Source: Herbaspirillum sp. ASV7
Lineage (GTDB): Bacteria; Pseudomonadota; Gammaproteobacteria; Burkholderiales; Burkholderiaceae_D
Direction of reading: 5' to 3'
Assembly (NCBI RefSeq): GCF_016429215.1
Contig: NZ_JAELUH010000001.1
Coordinates: forward strand, 124,001-188,000
DNA: 64,000 bases
Positions 17,638 to 29,340 of the stretch are shown one piece after another. The position numbers and the translations under genes are program-made. The notes beneath the pieces are model-generated. The model ran no database searches. It saw nothing but the letters and a program-made list of their open reading frames with translations, and was not told where the DNA came from. Positions within the stretch are counted from its first letter, which is position 1. Every line of letters begins with the position of its first letter.

Positions 17638-18010
17638 GCTGGCCTCGACAGTGCAGGCGCGCACCGGAATCCATGAACGACGCTGTCCCGGCGACGCCGG
17701 CCAATGTGCGCCAAACGCCCTGCAGGTGCAGCTTCCCGGGCATCTCTTATAACGATGATGCATGAAAGAAGTCAAAAAGCTCGCAAATGTGCACGTAATC
17801 GAAAATCAAGCGGCAATAAGATTTCCATACGGAAATCAATCGACATTTTCCATCGGGATTTGCTAAAAACTGCTTCATGCTTGTGCACGCCAGCGTGTAG
17901 AATCCTTGTGCTTCCTTGCACGATTCATGGCGTGATTCTTGCATTAGTGCTGACATTGCTTGAATGGCGAAGCACAAGCCGAGTACCGACCAAACTACAA
18001 CAATGGGCTC
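17638..18010. other. Intergenic region upstream of the diguanylate cyclase gene
   Basis: About 370 bases with no supported gene. It holds a small hairpin TTTCC ATAC GGAAA near 17822-17835 and a -10-like TAGAAT near 17898 (GTGTAGAATCC), the same motif seen before lpxO and glnE. The promoter of the cyclase gene is probably here. Confidence 0.4.
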
Positions 18011-19087
18011 ATGCAGGACACCGACGACGAGATGAAGAAACCGCTGCTCAAGCATCTGGTAGAGATCACGGCCCATCGGGAGCATTCCCGGCTGGCCATC
18101 TCCGTCATCTCGGCCCTGTACCAGCTCACCAATGTCCAGGTCATCCGCATGCTCGACATCTTCTCGATGCGCGACGAGCACTATGTCCAGGAAAAGATGG
18201 TCATCCGCGACGGCACCGTCCATACCATCGCCGAGCATACCGAAGACGATCCCAAGGAACCGCTGTCGAGCTATCCGTCCATGATGGTCTGCATCCGCAA
18301 CCATCTCAATGAATACCTGGAAACCACGCCCGATGGCGTGCACCTGCTGTGGCTGCCGGTATGGCTGCATGGCAAGATGAATTCCTGTCTGGAAATCCGC
18401 AGCGAACAGCCCTTCGATACGCAGATGATGGAGGTGATCAACGGCATCTTCCACGTCTACTGCAATTACCAGAGCCTGCTCGACTACAGCGAGCGTGACG
18501 CGCTTACGGGCCTGTTCAACCGCAAGACCTTCGACGAGCAGTTCACCCGCTACGCCTTCGCCATCGCCCCGCACGAAGCGCATTCGATGGACCGCGACGA
18601 GCGCCGCCATGACCTGGCGGAGGACGCCGATGAAGCCAAGGGTCACTGGCTGGCGGTGGTGGACATCGACCACTTCAAGCAGGTCAATGACCGCTACGGC
18701 CATCTGTATGGCGATGAGGTGCTGATCCTGGTGGCCAACATCCTGCGCGCCTCGTTCCGTGGCCATGACCGCATCTTCCGTTTCGGCGGCGAGGAGTTCG
18801 TGATCCTGCTGCGTTCGACCACGCTGGCGGACGCGCGCAAGATCTTCGACCGCTTCCGCCAGAACGTCCAGGAATACGACTTCCCGCAAGTGGGCAAGGT
18901 CACCGTCAGCCTGGGCTTCGTGGGCATCGCCCGCGAGACGCCGGTGGTGATCCTGGGGCATGCCGACCAGGCCCTCTACCACGCCAAGAAGAGCGGTCGC
19001 AACCGCATCTGCTACTACCAGGAACTGGTCAATTCGGGCGTGCTGCGCTCGGGCATCACGACCAACGATACGGTGGAATTCTTCTAG
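18011..19087 (+). CDS. GGDEF diguanylate cyclase
   Basis: Makes cyclic di-GMP from two GTP. The product is about 358 residues from the ATG at 18011; an in-frame TTG 17 codons earlier is possible, and neither has a clear ribosome binding site. Residues 1-155 are an N-terminal sensory region without membrane segments, probably GAF-like. The GGDEF domain starts near DALTGLFNRKTFD (163-175). The metal-binding Asp is in VVDIDHFKQVND (about 217-228), the active site is GGEEF at 259-263, and an inhibitory I-site RGHD lies at 250-253, exactly five residues before it. A charged insertion of about 25 residues (188-211) between the first helix and strand is unusual. No EAL domain is present. Confidence 0.9.
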   Translation: MQDTDDEMKKPLLKHLVEITAHREHSRLAISVISALYQLTNVQVIRMLDIFSMRDEHYVQEKMVIRDGTVHTIAEHTEDDPKEPLSSYPSMMVCIRNHLNEYLETTPDGVHLLWLPVWLHGKMNSCLEIRSEQPFDTQMMEVINGIFHVYCNYQSLLDYSERDALTGLFNRKTFDEQFTRYAFAIAPHEAHSMDRDERRHDLAEDADEAKGHWLAVVDIDHFKQVNDRYGHLYGDEVLILVANILRASFRGHDRIFRFGGEEFVILLRSTTLADARKIFDRFRQNVQEYDFPQVGKVTVSLGFVGIARETPVVILGHADQALYHAKKSGRNRICYYQELVNSGVLRSGITTNDTVEFF

Positions 19088-19118
19088 ACAATCCCCCCTC
19101 CCCTGCTCTTGTCACCGG

Positions 19119-19143
19119 GCCGCGCATGCGGCTTTTTCTTTTT
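19119..19143 (+). terminator. Intrinsic terminator after the diguanylate cyclase gene
   Basis: A 5-bp GCCGC stem with a GCAT loop (19119-19132) followed by TTTTTCTTTTTC. The short stem makes it moderate in strength. Confidence 0.6.
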
Positions 19144-20465
<1,322 letters not shown>

Positions 20466-20540
20466 TTCGCCGCCGGGCGCCATGCCCCTCCGCGTGAGGC
20501 ATGACGCCGGCTGCAACAGGTGTTTTGCGTTGTTGCACCG

Positions 20541-20590
20541 ACTGAGGTTTCCTCAGTTCCCTCTTGGCCCCGCTTCGGCGGGGCTTTTTT
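20541..20590 (+). terminator. Tandem hairpins and terminator of ansB
   Basis: A perfect 7-bp hairpin (20541-20547 with 20551-20557) is followed by a GC-rich 7-bp stem with a TTCG loop (20567-20573 with 20578-20584) and six T. The second hairpin is the intrinsic terminator. Confidence 0.85.
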
Positions 20591-20610
20591 CATCCCGGCC
20601 GCAGGCGAGG

Positions 20611-22932
20611 TCAGGCCAGCACCGGCTGGGCCGGCTCCGGGATCAGGCGGATCGGGATCGACTTGGCCGCCGGCACCTTGCTCCCGCGTGCATGGTGGAA
20701 CAGCGGGATCAGGCGGTTCAGTTCGGGGTAATAGCCCATCACACAACCGGCCGGGATATCGAAGGCTTCCACGCGCAGATGATCGACGCGACGCTCCACA
20801 CCATCTGAAGAGACAGTCTCGGCCGCGACGAAATCGCCCGGCACCAGGCCCTGTTGGCGCAGGTCCTGCCGGTTCATCAGCAAGATGCGGCGCGTGCCCC
20901 AGACGCCACGGAAACGGTCATCCAGCGAATAGACGGTGGTGTTGAACTGGCTGTCGCCGCGCGTGGTCATCAGGCGCAGCACGCCGGGCGCATCGGCGGG
21001 CATGTCGGGATCGGGCTCGAAGCCATCCGGCACCATGAAGTTGGCCTTGCCATTGGGCGTCTTCCACTGTCGCTCACGCGCCGCCAGCGGGCGCGCAAAG
21101 CCGCCTGGCGTCCACATGCGCGCATTGAAGTCATGGAAGATATCGGGATAGGTAGCCTCGATGGCATCGCGGATGCGACCATAGTCCGCGACCCAGCCAT
21201 CCCAGTCCACCTGCGTATGGGCCGGCAGCAGGCGCTTGGCCAGCGCTGCCACGATGGCCGGTTCCGACAACAGATGCGGTGAGGCCGGCTTGACGCGTCC
21301 GCGCGAGCCATGCATGCAGCCGGTGCTGTCTTCCACCGATACCGATTGCTCGCCGCCGCCTTGCTGATCGACCTCGATGCGCCCCAGGCAGGGCAGGAGA
21401 TAAGCCGTCTTGCCGTGGATCACGCAAGAGCGGTTCAAGTGCGTTACCACCTGCACCGTCAGAGGCAGCTTGCGCCAGGCCGGTTCCATCACGCCCTGGT
21501 CGGGAATGGCACGCACGAAATTGCCGCCCAGCATGAAGAAGGCCGAGAGCTCGCCATCGCGGATCTTCTCGCAGGCTTCTACCGTGTTGAGTCCCTTCTC
21601 CATCGGTGGCTCGAAATGGTAGAGCGCGCGCAGCTTGTCATTGGGCACCATCTCCGGATTTTCGGTAATGCCCACGGTACGCTGCCCCTGTACGTTGGAG
21701 TGTCCACGAATGGGGCAGATACCGGCGCCAGGCTTGCCGATGTTGCCGCGCAGGAGCAAGAGGTTGGTCAGCATGTGGATGGTGCGGACCGCCTCGCGAT
21801 GCTGGGTCACGCCCATGCCATACATGAGCATGGCGCTGTCGGCGGCGGCATAGGTGTCGGCGGCCTGCTCCAGCTCGGTGCGCGCGACGCCGGCATGTCT
21901 TTCGATCTCGCTCCAGGACGTCTTGCGCACGACCTCGGCAAATGCCTCCATACCGCTGGTATGCGCATCGATGAAAGCCTGATCCAGCAGGCGCGGCCTA
22001 CCTTCAGCCTGGGCCAGGTCGTCGCGTTCGAGGATGCGCTTGGCCATGCCGACGGCAGCCGCGGCATCGCCGCCGATGCGGATCTGGACGTATTGCGAGC
22101 TGATCTCGGTATGCGCCGGGGTGATCATCTCGGTGGGCGATTGCGGGTTGACGAAGCGCTGCAGGCCGCGCTCGCGCAAGGGATTGAAGGTGATGACGGG
22201 GACCCCGCGCTTGCGCGCCTCTTCCAGCGGATGCAGCATGCGCGGCGCATTGGTGCCGGTGTTGTGGCCGAAGAAGAGGATGCAGCCGGTGTGTTTGAAG
22301 TCTTCCAGCCGGACGGTGCCGACCGGTACGCCGATGGTCTGCGGCAAGGCCACGGAAGTGGACTCGTGGCACATGTTGGAACTGTCGGGCAGGTTGTTGG
22401 TGCCATACATGCGCGCCATCAGCTGGTACATGTAGGAAGTCTCCAGCGAGGCGCGGCCGGACGCATAGAAGACCACCTTCTTCGGATCCATGGCACGCAA
22501 CCGGGCGGCGATGTCATCGAAGGCCTCATCCCAGGAGACCGGCAGGTAGCGATCACTGGCCGGGTCATACTTCATCGGTTCGGTCACGCGGCCGGTGGAT
22601 TCGAGCTCCAGGTCGTTCCAGCGCTCCATCTCGGTGACCGTATGCCGGGCGAAAAGCTCCGGGGTGGCCCGTTTGCCGGTGATCTCCCAGGCGGTGGCCT
22701 TGGCCCCGTTCTCGCAGAATTCGAAGAGGTGCGGATCGGCCGGTTTAGCCCAGGAACAACTGACACAGGCGAAGCCCTCGGGCTTGTTCTGCTTCATCAG
22801 GACGCGGGTACCGCTGGCGATCACGTGCTCCTGCTGGAGAATGGAGCCCAGTGCCTTGACCGAGCCCCAGCCGCCGGCGGCATTGTTGTATTCGTCGAAA
22901 CGCGCTTCTTCGGGGGTATCCTTGGTTTTCAT
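20611..22932 (-). CDS. YdeP/FdhF-family molybdopterin oxidoreductase
   Basis: A 773-residue molybdopterin-dependent oxidoreductase of the formate-dehydrogenase-alpha-like group that includes E. coli YdeP (759 residues). Near the N-terminus C56, C59 and C73 (FACVSCSWAKP..FEFCENG) are the likely 4Fe-4S ligands. The pterin-binding body includes VVFYASGRASLETSYMYQLMARMYGTNN in outline and the C-terminal dinucleotide-binding domain includes LMTTRGDSQFNTTVYS. No Tat signal is seen, so it is probably cytosolic. The open frame continues far upstream inside the next gene, but the ATG at 22932 has GGAG at 7 bases and is where family similarity starts. The substrate is not known. Confidence 0.88.
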   Translation of the reverse strand: MKTKDTPEEARFDEYNNAAGGWGSVKALGSILQQEHVIASGTRVLMKQNKPEGFACVSCSWAKPADPHLFEFCENGAKATAWEITGKRATPELFARHTVTEMERWNDLELESTGRVTEPMKYDPASDRYLPVSWDEAFDDIAARLRAMDPKKVVFYASGRASLETSYMYQLMARMYGTNNLPDSSNMCHESTSVALPQTIGVPVGTVRLEDFKHTGCILFFGHNTGTNAPRMLHPLEEARKRGVPVITFNPLRERGLQRFVNPQSPTEMITPAHTEISSQYVQIRIGGDAAAAVGMAKRILERDDLAQAEGRPRLLDQAFIDAHTSGMEAFAEVVRKTSWSEIERHAGVARTELEQAADTYAAADSAMLMYGMGVTQHREAVRTIHMLTNLLLLRGNIGKPGAGICPIRGHSNVQGQRTVGITENPEMVPNDKLRALYHFEPPMEKGLNTVEACEKIRDGELSAFFMLGGNFVRAIPDQGVMEPAWRKLPLTVQVVTHLNRSCVIHGKTAYLLPCLGRIEVDQQGGGEQSVSVEDSTGCMHGSRGRVKPASPHLLSEPAIVAALAKRLLPAHTQVDWDGWVADYGRIRDAIEATYPDIFHDFNARMWTPGGFARPLAARERQWKTPNGKANFMVPDGFEPDPDMPADAPGVLRLMTTRGDSQFNTTVYSLDDRFRGVWGTRRILLMNRQDLRQQGLVPGDFVAAETVSSDGVERRVDHLRVEAFDIPAGCVMGYYPELNRLIPLFHHARGSKVPAAKSIPIRLIPEPAQPVLA

Positions 22933-23021
22933 CCTGCTTCTCCGGGCCTGATGCATGCATGGGAATGACGCGGCGCATTGCTGCGTCCGAGCTACCGATG
23001 ATGCAGGCGGGAGACAGATCT

Positions 23022-23068
23022 GGCTGTAGGCGCGGCACCGATTTACACCGCGCCCGGCTCCTACAGCC
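23022..23068. repeat. Long hairpin between the yihY-like and ydeP-like genes
   Basis: Arms GGCTGTAGG (23022-23030) and CCTACAGCC (23060-23068) are perfectly inverted, and an inner stem CGCGG/CCGCG (23031-23035 with 23048-23052) continues the fold. There is no T tract on the minus strand, so it is not a standard terminator. Confidence 0.5.
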
Positions 23069-23090
23069 TGGTCCTGAGAACACAGCGGGC

Positions 23091-24467
23091 TCAGCCCGCG
23101 CTGTCGTTGGCACGCACGACCTGCTGCGCCTGCTCGATACTGACGTGATGGTCTTCCATGGTATGGACCAGCTTCTGCCGCTGCGCCCGCGAGCCGAAAT
23201 TGTTGGCGTAGATCCAGGTGAACTCCGCCCCCAGCAGGAAGATCTGGGCCGAGTAGTAGATCCACAGCAGCAACAGCGCAAACGACCCTGCAGCCCCGAA
23301 ACCGGAGGTCATGCCGGTGCTGCCCAGGTACATGCCGATGAGGTATTTGCCGATGATGAAGAGCACCGTGGTGGCGACCGCGCCGATCCAGACGTCGCGC
23401 CAGGATAGCGTCACGCGCGGCATGAACTTGTAGATCATCGAAAAGAGCGTCGAGAACACCACGAAGGACAGCACGAAGTTCAGCAGCTGCAACACCAGCT
23501 GCCAGCCCTCGAACCAGCCGCCCCACCAGCGCCCCAGCGCCGCCAGCGCGGCACTGACCACCAGCGAGATGATCAGCAGGAAACCCAGCCCCAGGATCAA
23601 CCCGAAGGACAAGAGACGGGTACGGGCCAGTTGCCACACGCCGCTCTTGCGTGTGGCCACGGGGATGCGCCAGATGCGGTCCAGCGCGCTCTGCAGTTCG
23701 GAAAACACGGCGGTGGCGCCGATGACCAGCGTCACCACCGAAATCCCGGCGGCAATCATGCCCTCGCGTGGCTGGCTGACCGACTTCAGCAGCCCCTGGA
23801 TGGCGAAGGCCCCTTCGGTGCCGACGATGTCGCGGATCTGGTTGACGATCTCGCCCTGCGCGGCATCGTGGCCGAAGAGCATGCCGGCCACGGCGATGGC
23901 AATCACCAGCATGGGCGCAATCGAAAAGATCGTGTAGTAGGCAATGGCCGCCCCCATGCTGGGGGCGAAGTCGCTCAGCCAGGCGTTCACGGCCGCCACC
24001 GTCAACTGCCAGGCCTGCTGCGCGCGCGAGCCGCCCTGCAGCATCTTGACCTCGGCGGCGGGATCGAGATAGTCCGACGGGGCCGGTTCCAGCCTGGCCT
24101 TGACGATGTCGATGCGCGCCGGGGCGTCCGCTGCCGGTGGCGGTACGCTCCTGGCCGCAGCCTTGGCGCGCGCTGAGCCGCGCCGCCACGCGGCCACCAG
24201 CGGCAAGACCAGGCTCACCAACCGCACGGCGCGCTCCAGACCCGAGGGGGCTGAATCGAGTGCAGAGCTGCGCACCACGGTCTTTTCACCCGGTTCCGCA
24301 GCGGGGGTCGCCGCCGCCCCGGCCAGCCGTCGCTGGCGCCGCTTGCGGCCCAGCCAGATGCCCAGGCCGGCGCTGACCAGGGCGCCGGCGACGATGCCGC
24401 CGGCGGGTAGCGTCTTGCCGGCCGAGCTGTCGTCGAGGTCGTCGGATGGGCGCGATGGATTGCTCAT
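23091..24467 (-). CDS. YihY/virulence factor BrkB family membrane protein
   Basis: A 458-residue inner membrane protein of the YihY (formerly called RNase BN) family. The N-terminal 140 residues are an extension with one membrane segment (GGIVAGALVSAGLGIWLG) followed by a basic, low-complexity stretch. The YihY domain then begins (WLSDFAPSMGAAIAYYTIFSIAP) and shows about six membrane segments, including MIAAGISVVTLVIGATAVFSE and the ending FALLLLWIYYSAQIFLLGAEF. The molecular function of the family is not settled. I chose the ATG at 24467 with GGAGA at 8 bases; an ATG six codons upstream is less well placed. It is upstream of, and on the same strand as, the YdeP-like gene. Confidence 0.85.
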   Translation of the reverse strand: MSNPSRPSDDLDDSSAGKTLPAGGIVAGALVSAGLGIWLGRKRRQRRLAGAAATPAAEPGEKTVVRSSALDSAPSGLERAVRLVSLVLPLVAAWRRGSARAKAAARSVPPPAADAPARIDIVKARLEPAPSDYLDPAAEVKMLQGGSRAQQAWQLTVAAVNAWLSDFAPSMGAAIAYYTIFSIAPMLVIAIAVAGMLFGHDAAQGEIVNQIRDIVGTEGAFAIQGLLKSVSQPREGMIAAGISVVTLVIGATAVFSELQSALDRIWRIPVATRKSGVWQLARTRLLSFGLILGLGFLLIISLVVSAALAALGRWWGGWFEGWQLVLQLLNFVLSFVVFSTLFSMIYKFMPRVTLSWRDVWIGAVATTVLFIIGKYLIGMYLGSTGMTSGFGAAGSFALLLLWIYYSAQIFLLGAEFTWIYANNFGSRAQRQKLVHTMEDHHVSIEQAQQVVRANDSAG

Positions 24468-24729
24468 GGGGGCCGTCTCCTGGTGCATTGTGATGGCGGT
24501 GTGACCTGCTGCCGACAATGATTGTTCCTTCTTGCGGGCTGGCGGTCCAGCCCCGCGCGCAAGGGCCGGCCGGCGCGAAAATCGTCCGCATGGTATAAAG
24601 GAAATCTTCGCTGGCGTAGGCCGGCGACTGAACCAGGCCAGCGATATCCGGTCTGTCAACCTATTCCCCCTGCCGCCGCGCCCCGTCGCCGGGCGGCATC
24701 TCCCCAACCCTGACCAACGAGGTTCGCAC

Positions 24730-26163
24730 ATGTATAAGGACGTACAGCTTTTCATCAACGGTGAATGGACCGCCAGCGCCTCCGGCCGCACCATCGATGT
24801 GGTCAACCCGGCTACCGAGGAAGTGATCGGCAAGATCGCCCATGCCGGTCGCGAAGATCTGGATCGCGCGCTGGACGCCGCCAAGAAGGGCTTCGAGACC
24901 TGGCGCAAGATGTCCGCCTTCGAGCGCTCCAAGATCATGCGCCGCGCCGCCGACCTGTTGCGTGAGCGCGCCGACGAGATCGCCCGCCTGATGACCCAGG
25001 AACAGGGCAAGCCGCTGCCCGAAGCGAAGATGGAAACCCTGGGCGCGGCCGATACCATCGACTGGTTCGCCGAGGAAGCCCGCCGTACCTACGGCCGCCT
25101 GGTACCGGCCCGCACCCCGGGTGCCTACCAGATGGTGATCAAGGAACCGGTCGGTCCGGTGGCCGCCTTCACGCCCTGGAACTTCCCCATCAACCAGGTG
25201 GTGCGCAAGCTGTCGGCCGCGCTGGCGGCGGGCTGTTCCATCATCGTCAAGGCGCCGGAAGAAACCCCGGCCTCGCCAGCTGAACTGATCCGCGCCTACG
25301 CCGACGCGGGCGTACCGGCCGGCGTCATCAACCTGGTCTATGGCGTGCCGGCCGAGATCTCGGAATACCTGATCCCGCATCCGGTGATCAAGAAGATCTC
25401 CTTCACCGGCTCCACGCCAGTGGGCAAGCAGCTGGCCGCGCTGGCCGGCCAGTACATGAAGCGCGCAACGATGGAACTGGGTGGTCATGCGCCGGCCATG
25501 GTGTTCGACGATGCCGATATCGATGTGGCGGCCAAGACCCTGGCCACGTCGAAATTCCGCAATGCCGGCCAGGTGTGCGTCTCGCCGACCCGCTTTCTGG
25601 TGCAGAAGGGCGTCTTCAATGCCTTCGTCGACAAGTTCGTCACCTATGCCGAGCAACTGAAGGTCGGCAATGGCCTGGAAGCCGGCGTGAACATGGGCCC
25701 GGTGGCCAACAAGCGCCGTATCCCGGCGCTGGAAGCACTGATCGACGACGCCGTTGCCAACGGCGCGCAACTGCGCACCGGTGGCAAGCGCATCGGCGAC
25801 AAGGGTTACTTCTTCCAGCCGACGGTGTTGACCAATGTGCCGCTGAGCGCGCGCGTGATGAACGAAGAACCCTTCGGCCCGCTGGCGCTGATCAATTCCT
25901 TCGAGACCCTCGATGAAGTGATCGCCGAAGCTAATCGCCTGCCCTTCGGCCTGGCCGCCTATGCCTTCGCCAAGTCGGCGCAGACCAAGCATGCGCTGGC
26001 CGACCGTGTGGAAAGCGGCATGCTGACCATCAACCACCTGGGCCTGGCGCTGCCGGAACTGCCCTTCGGCGGCATCAAGGACAGCGGCTACGGTTCCGAA
26101 GGCGGCACCGAGGCCATCGAGGCCTACATCAACACCAAGCTGGTGACGCAGCTGGATGTCTGA
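24730..26163 (+). CDS. NAD(P)-dependent aldehyde dehydrogenase, succinate-semialdehyde dehydrogenase-like
   Basis: An aldehyde dehydrogenase of the GabD / 2-oxoglutarate-semialdehyde dehydrogenase branch, oxidising a semialdehyde to a dicarboxylic acid. The 477 residues hold the family sites: N151 in FTPWNFPIN, the cofactor motif FTGSTPVGK (225-233), the general base E249 in MELGGHAP, and the nucleophile C283 in [12 protein letters not shown]. The frame is open upstream, but GAGG lies 7 bases before the ATG at 24730 and similarity begins there. No gabT or gabP neighbour is present, so the pathway (4-aminobutyrate or sugar acid catabolism) is open. Confidence 0.88.
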   Translation: MYKDVQLFINGEWTASASGRTIDVVNPATEEVIGKIAHAGREDLDRALDAAKKGFETWRKMSAFERSKIMRRAADLLRERADEIARLMTQEQGKPLPEAKMETLGAADTIDWFAEEARRTYGRLVPARTPGAYQMVIKEPVGPVAAFTPWNFPINQVVRKLSAALAAGCSIIVKAPEETPASPAELIRAYADAGVPAGVINLVYGVPAEISEYLIPHPVIKKISFTGSTPVGKQLAALAGQYMKRATMELGGHAPAMVFDDADIDVAAKTLATSKFRNAGQVCVSPTRFLVQKGVFNAFVDKFVTYAEQLKVGNGLEAGVNMGPVANKRRIPALEALIDDAVANGAQLRTGGKRIGDKGYFFQPTVLTNVPLSARVMNEEPFGPLALINSFETLDEVIAEANRLPFGLAAYAFAKSAQTKHALADRVESGMLTINHLGLALPELPFGGIKDSGYGSEGGTEAIEAYINTKLVTQLDV

Positions 26164-26170
26164 TGCCCCG

Positions 26171-26247
26171 CAGCTCACATGAGCTGCTGGATTGATCACT
26201 CCGGGTGATCAAAAAAATCGGCGGACCTGCAAGGGTCCGCCGATTTT
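26171..26247. terminator. Three consecutive hairpins ending in a bidirectional terminator
   Basis: Between the converging aldehyde dehydrogenase gene and ftsK lie a CAGCTC/GAGCTG hairpin (26171-26186), a GATCAC/GTGATC hairpin (26194-26210) and a strong 14-bp stem (26214-26227 with 26234-26247) with A and T tracts on either side. The last can end transcription from both directions. Confidence 0.85.
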
Positions 26248-26267
26248 CATTTCACCAGCCGTTCGGC

Positions 26268-29219
26268 CTAGTCTTCACCGCCACCCGAGGGCGGCACCAG
26301 GATATCGCGGCTGCCATTGCGCGACATGGCCGAGAGCACACCGGCCGTCTCCATCTGTTCCACCAGGCGCGCTGCGCGGTTGTAGCCGATGCGCAGTTGC
26401 CGCTGCACCGACGAGATCGAGGCACGCCGGGTCTTGAGCACGAAGGCCACGGCCTCGTCGTAGAGCGGATCGGCTTCCGGATCGCCGCCTTCGCCGTTGG
26501 CAAACATATCGGCCTGGGCCGTATCCTCGGAAATCGGCGGCGCCAGGATTTCCTCGATGTAGCGCGGCTCGCCGAAGGATTTCAGATACTCCACCACGCG
26601 ATGCACTTCCTCGTCGGAGACGAAGGCGCCATGGACACGCTGCGGATAACCCGAGCCCGGCGGCAGGAACAGCATGTCGCCATGGCCCAGCAGCGACTCG
26701 GCACCCATCTGGTCCAGCACGGTACGCGAGTCGATCTTGGAAGACACCTGGAAAGCCACGCGGGTCGGGATATTGGCCTTGATCAGGCCGGTGATCACAT
26801 CCACCGAGGGGCGCTGCGTGGCCAGGATCAGGTGGATGCCGGCGGCGCGCGCCTTTTGCGCCAGGCGGGCGATCAGTTCCTCGACCTTCTTGCCGACCAC
26901 CATCATCAGGTCGGCCAGCTCGTCGATGACGATGACGATGGTGGGCAGCTTTTCCAGCGGCTCGGGGGCATCCGGCGTAAGACTGAAGGGGTTGGGAATC
27001 TTCTCGCCACGGGCGGCGGCTTCATCGAGCTTCTGGTTGTAGCCGGCCAGGTTGCGCACGCCCAGCTTGGACATCTTCTTGTAGCGCCGCTCCATCTCGT
27101 CGACCGCCCAGTTCAGGGCGTGCGCGGCCTCGCGCATATCGGTCACCACCGGCGCCAGCAGGTGCGGGATGCCCTCGTAGATGGACAGCTCCAGCATCTT
27201 GGGATCGATCATGATCAGGCGCACTTCGTCCGGCGTGGCCTTGTAGAGCAACGACAGGATCATGGCGTTGATGGCCACCGACTTGCCCGAGCCGGTGGTG
27301 CCGGCCACCAGCATGTGCGGTGCGCGGGCCAGGTCGGTCACCACGGGCGTGCCGGTGATGTCCTTGCCCATGGCAATGGTGAGATGGGACGACGACTTGC
27401 GGTAGGCCTGCGAATGGATGATCTCGGAGAGCTTGATCATCTGCCTGCGCGCATTGGGCAGTTCCAGGCCCATGCAGGTCTTGCCGGGAATGGTCTCGAC
27501 CACGCGGATGGAGGTCAGCCCCAGCGCCCGCGAGAGGTCCTTCATCAGGTTCACCACCTGGGCGCCACGCACTCCCTGCGCCGGTTCCACTTCGAAACGG
27601 GTGATCACCGGCCCCGCTTCAGCGCCCAGCACGGTGACGGGTACCTTGAATTCCTTGAGGCGCTGTTCGATCAGGCGGCCGGTTTCCTGCAACTGCTCGG
27701 GGTCGACCTCGATGCGCGACTCGGGCACTTCATCAAGCAGCTCCAGCGAAGGCAGGGGGATGTCCACATACGGCGGATCGACGTAGTCCGGGTAGGCCAT
27801 CGATACCGGGGCAGGATCAGGCTGGTGGACGGTAAAGGTCGAGGTGGCGGGCGGCTGCGGCGCTGTCTGCGGCACTGTTTGCGGCTGCGGATCGGGCAGC
27901 ATGTCGAACCAGGGTGCCTGGAACTGCGGAAGTGCCGCTTCAGGTAGCGTCAGCGGCGCGAATGGTGTGAGCGGCTCCTGCGGTTCCTGAGGCTCCTCAT
28001 ACGCCTGCGGCGTCATCAGGTCCGGCAGCTCGGCGGCCGGCACGGGATCGGCCACCGGTATGGGCGGCGGCGCCATCGGCGCCGGCTGTGCTGGCTGCGG
28101 CGACACGTTGCCGATGGTCTGCTCGCCGGACTCCTGCAGGGAACGCATCAGGCGCGTCGGAATGGCATCGGCATGTGCAGCAGGTGCGCCCGCAGGCTGC
28201 GCCTGGGGAGCGGCGCGACCGACACTGCTGATGCGGATACTGCGGGTCGCCATCGACGGCGGCATAGCGGCCGACGTGGGGGCAGATGCTGAAGCGCTCC
28301 CCGCACGGGCGATGGAAGGCGGAATCGGCCGGATCGGCGGCACCGGATTGGCCGCCCGCGACAGGCTGGCGTTGGCTGCGGCACTGGCGGCCGAGATGAC
28401 GGTGCTGGCCGCCGCGCGCGCCCGCATCGCTTCGGTAGGACGCAAGGTCTCGAAAGCCGCCCATTCGGATTCCGGCCTGGCCTTGGCGACCGGCGCCGGC
28501 TGCTTGAGCAGGGGCCAGCGGCCGGCTGGTGCCGGCTGGGCGTTGCTGCCCCCCGGTGCGGTCTGCGCAGCCTGTGCGTGGCGCTGGCTGCCACCGGTGA
28601 TTGCCGACAGCGGCACCTGCCAGTCTTCCCGCGGGGCGTTGCCGGCGGCCGGGCTGGGCTGCGGGGTCAGGCGACTGGGACGGGCACGCGGGGGGAAGGG
28701 AGACGAGGCCTGGCGTGACGCCGAGGGATTGGAGGTGCGCGGCGCCGGCATGCGGCGCTCGGTGCTGCTGGGGAAACTGCTGCGCTGGCTGCTCATGCGC
28801 ACGCGCTCGCTCTCGATACTGCCGCGCCGTGGCGGCCCCAGGTCGAGTTCGGGATGGTCCTCGCGCTCAAGCTCTTTGCCGGGGTTCAGGATCGCCCCCA
28901 GCAACCATTTCAGGCCCAGCGCCAGCAAACCCAGCATCAGCACCGCTGCCAGGCCACGGCTGAGCTTGCCGCCCAGGGCATCCATCAGCGCCGCGCCGAG
29001 CAGGTCAGCGTGCTGGCTGTCATCGCCCGTACTCAGTTGCGCCCGCACCAGCGCCTCCAGGGCAGCGCTGGCACACAGCAGCAGCAAGCTGCCGCACCAC
29101 AGACGGATGGCACCACGGCCGCCCATGAGCGACTTGCGGCCGAGCGCGCGCACTACCGTGCGCAGCAGCAGCGGCAGCAGCCAGAGGACCGACCAGCCAA
29201 ACCATTTGACGAAAATCAT
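26268..29219 (-). CDS. ftsK: DNA translocase FtsK
   Basis: Septum-located ATP-driven DNA pump that helps resolve and move chromosome termini at division. The product is 983 residues from the ATG at 29219 (GGGAG upstream); a GTG six codons earlier is possible. The N-terminus has about three hydrophobic segments (4-22, 42-60, 93-110), fewer than the four of E. coli FtsK. A long Pro/Ala-rich linker follows (about 120-510). The motor carries Walker A GTTGSGKS and Walker [13 protein letters not shown]. The C-terminal gamma winged-helix domain ([20 protein letters not shown]) recognises oriented DNA sequences. It lies 121 bases downstream of tag. Confidence 0.94.
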   Translation of the reverse strand: MIFVKWFGWSVLWLLPLLLRTVVRALGRKSLMGGRGAIRLWCGSLLLLCASAALEALVRAQLSTGDDSQHADLLGAALMDALGGKLSRGLAAVLMLGLLALGLKWLLGAILNPGKELEREDHPELDLGPPRRGSIESERVRMSSQRSSFPSSTERRMPAPRTSNPSASRQASSPFPPRARPSRLTPQPSPAAGNAPREDWQVPLSAITGGSQRHAQAAQTAPGGSNAQPAPAGRWPLLKQPAPVAKARPESEWAAFETLRPTEAMRARAAASTVISAASAAANASLSRAANPVPPIRPIPPSIARAGSASASAPTSAAMPPSMATRSIRISSVGRAAPQAQPAGAPAAHADAIPTRLMRSLQESGEQTIGNVSPQPAQPAPMAPPPIPVADPVPAAELPDLMTPQAYEEPQEPQEPLTPFAPLTLPEAALPQFQAPWFDMLPDPQPQTVPQTAPQPPATSTFTVHQPDPAPVSMAYPDYVDPPYVDIPLPSLELLDEVPESRIEVDPEQLQETGRLIEQRLKEFKVPVTVLGAEAGPVITRFEVEPAQGVRGAQVVNLMKDLSRALGLTSIRVVETIPGKTCMGLELPNARRQMIKLSEIIHSQAYRKSSSHLTIAMGKDITGTPVVTDLARAPHMLVAGTTGSGKSVAINAMILSLLYKATPDEVRLIMIDPKMLELSIYEGIPHLLAPVVTDMREAAHALNWAVDEMERRYKKMSKLGVRNLAGYNQKLDEAAARGEKIPNPFSLTPDAPEPLEKLPTIVIVIDELADLMMVVGKKVEELIARLAQKARAAGIHLILATQRPSVDVITGLIKANIPTRVAFQVSSKIDSRTVLDQMGAESLLGHGDMLFLPPGSGYPQRVHGAFVSDEEVHRVVEYLKSFGEPRYIEEILAPPISEDTAQADMFANGEGGDPEADPLYDEAVAFVLKTRRASISSVQRQLRIGYNRAARLVEQMETAGVLSAMSRNGSRDILVPPSGGGED

Positions 29220-29340
29220 GCTACTCCCAAACTTCACCGACCTGGCATGCCGCCAGCCGGCCTCGTGAATCTGTCAGGCTGCGAGTGTAAACCAAACCGC
29301 GCAACCGCCGCCGGCCCCCACCCTGCCCGTAGTGACTAAC

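Noticed and set aside
20611-24189. A possible 1192-residue fusion protein extending the YdeP-like enzyme
   Set aside because: The extra N-terminal part overlaps the YihY-family gene in another frame of the same strand, has no domain, and the ATG at 22932 has a proper ribosome binding site.
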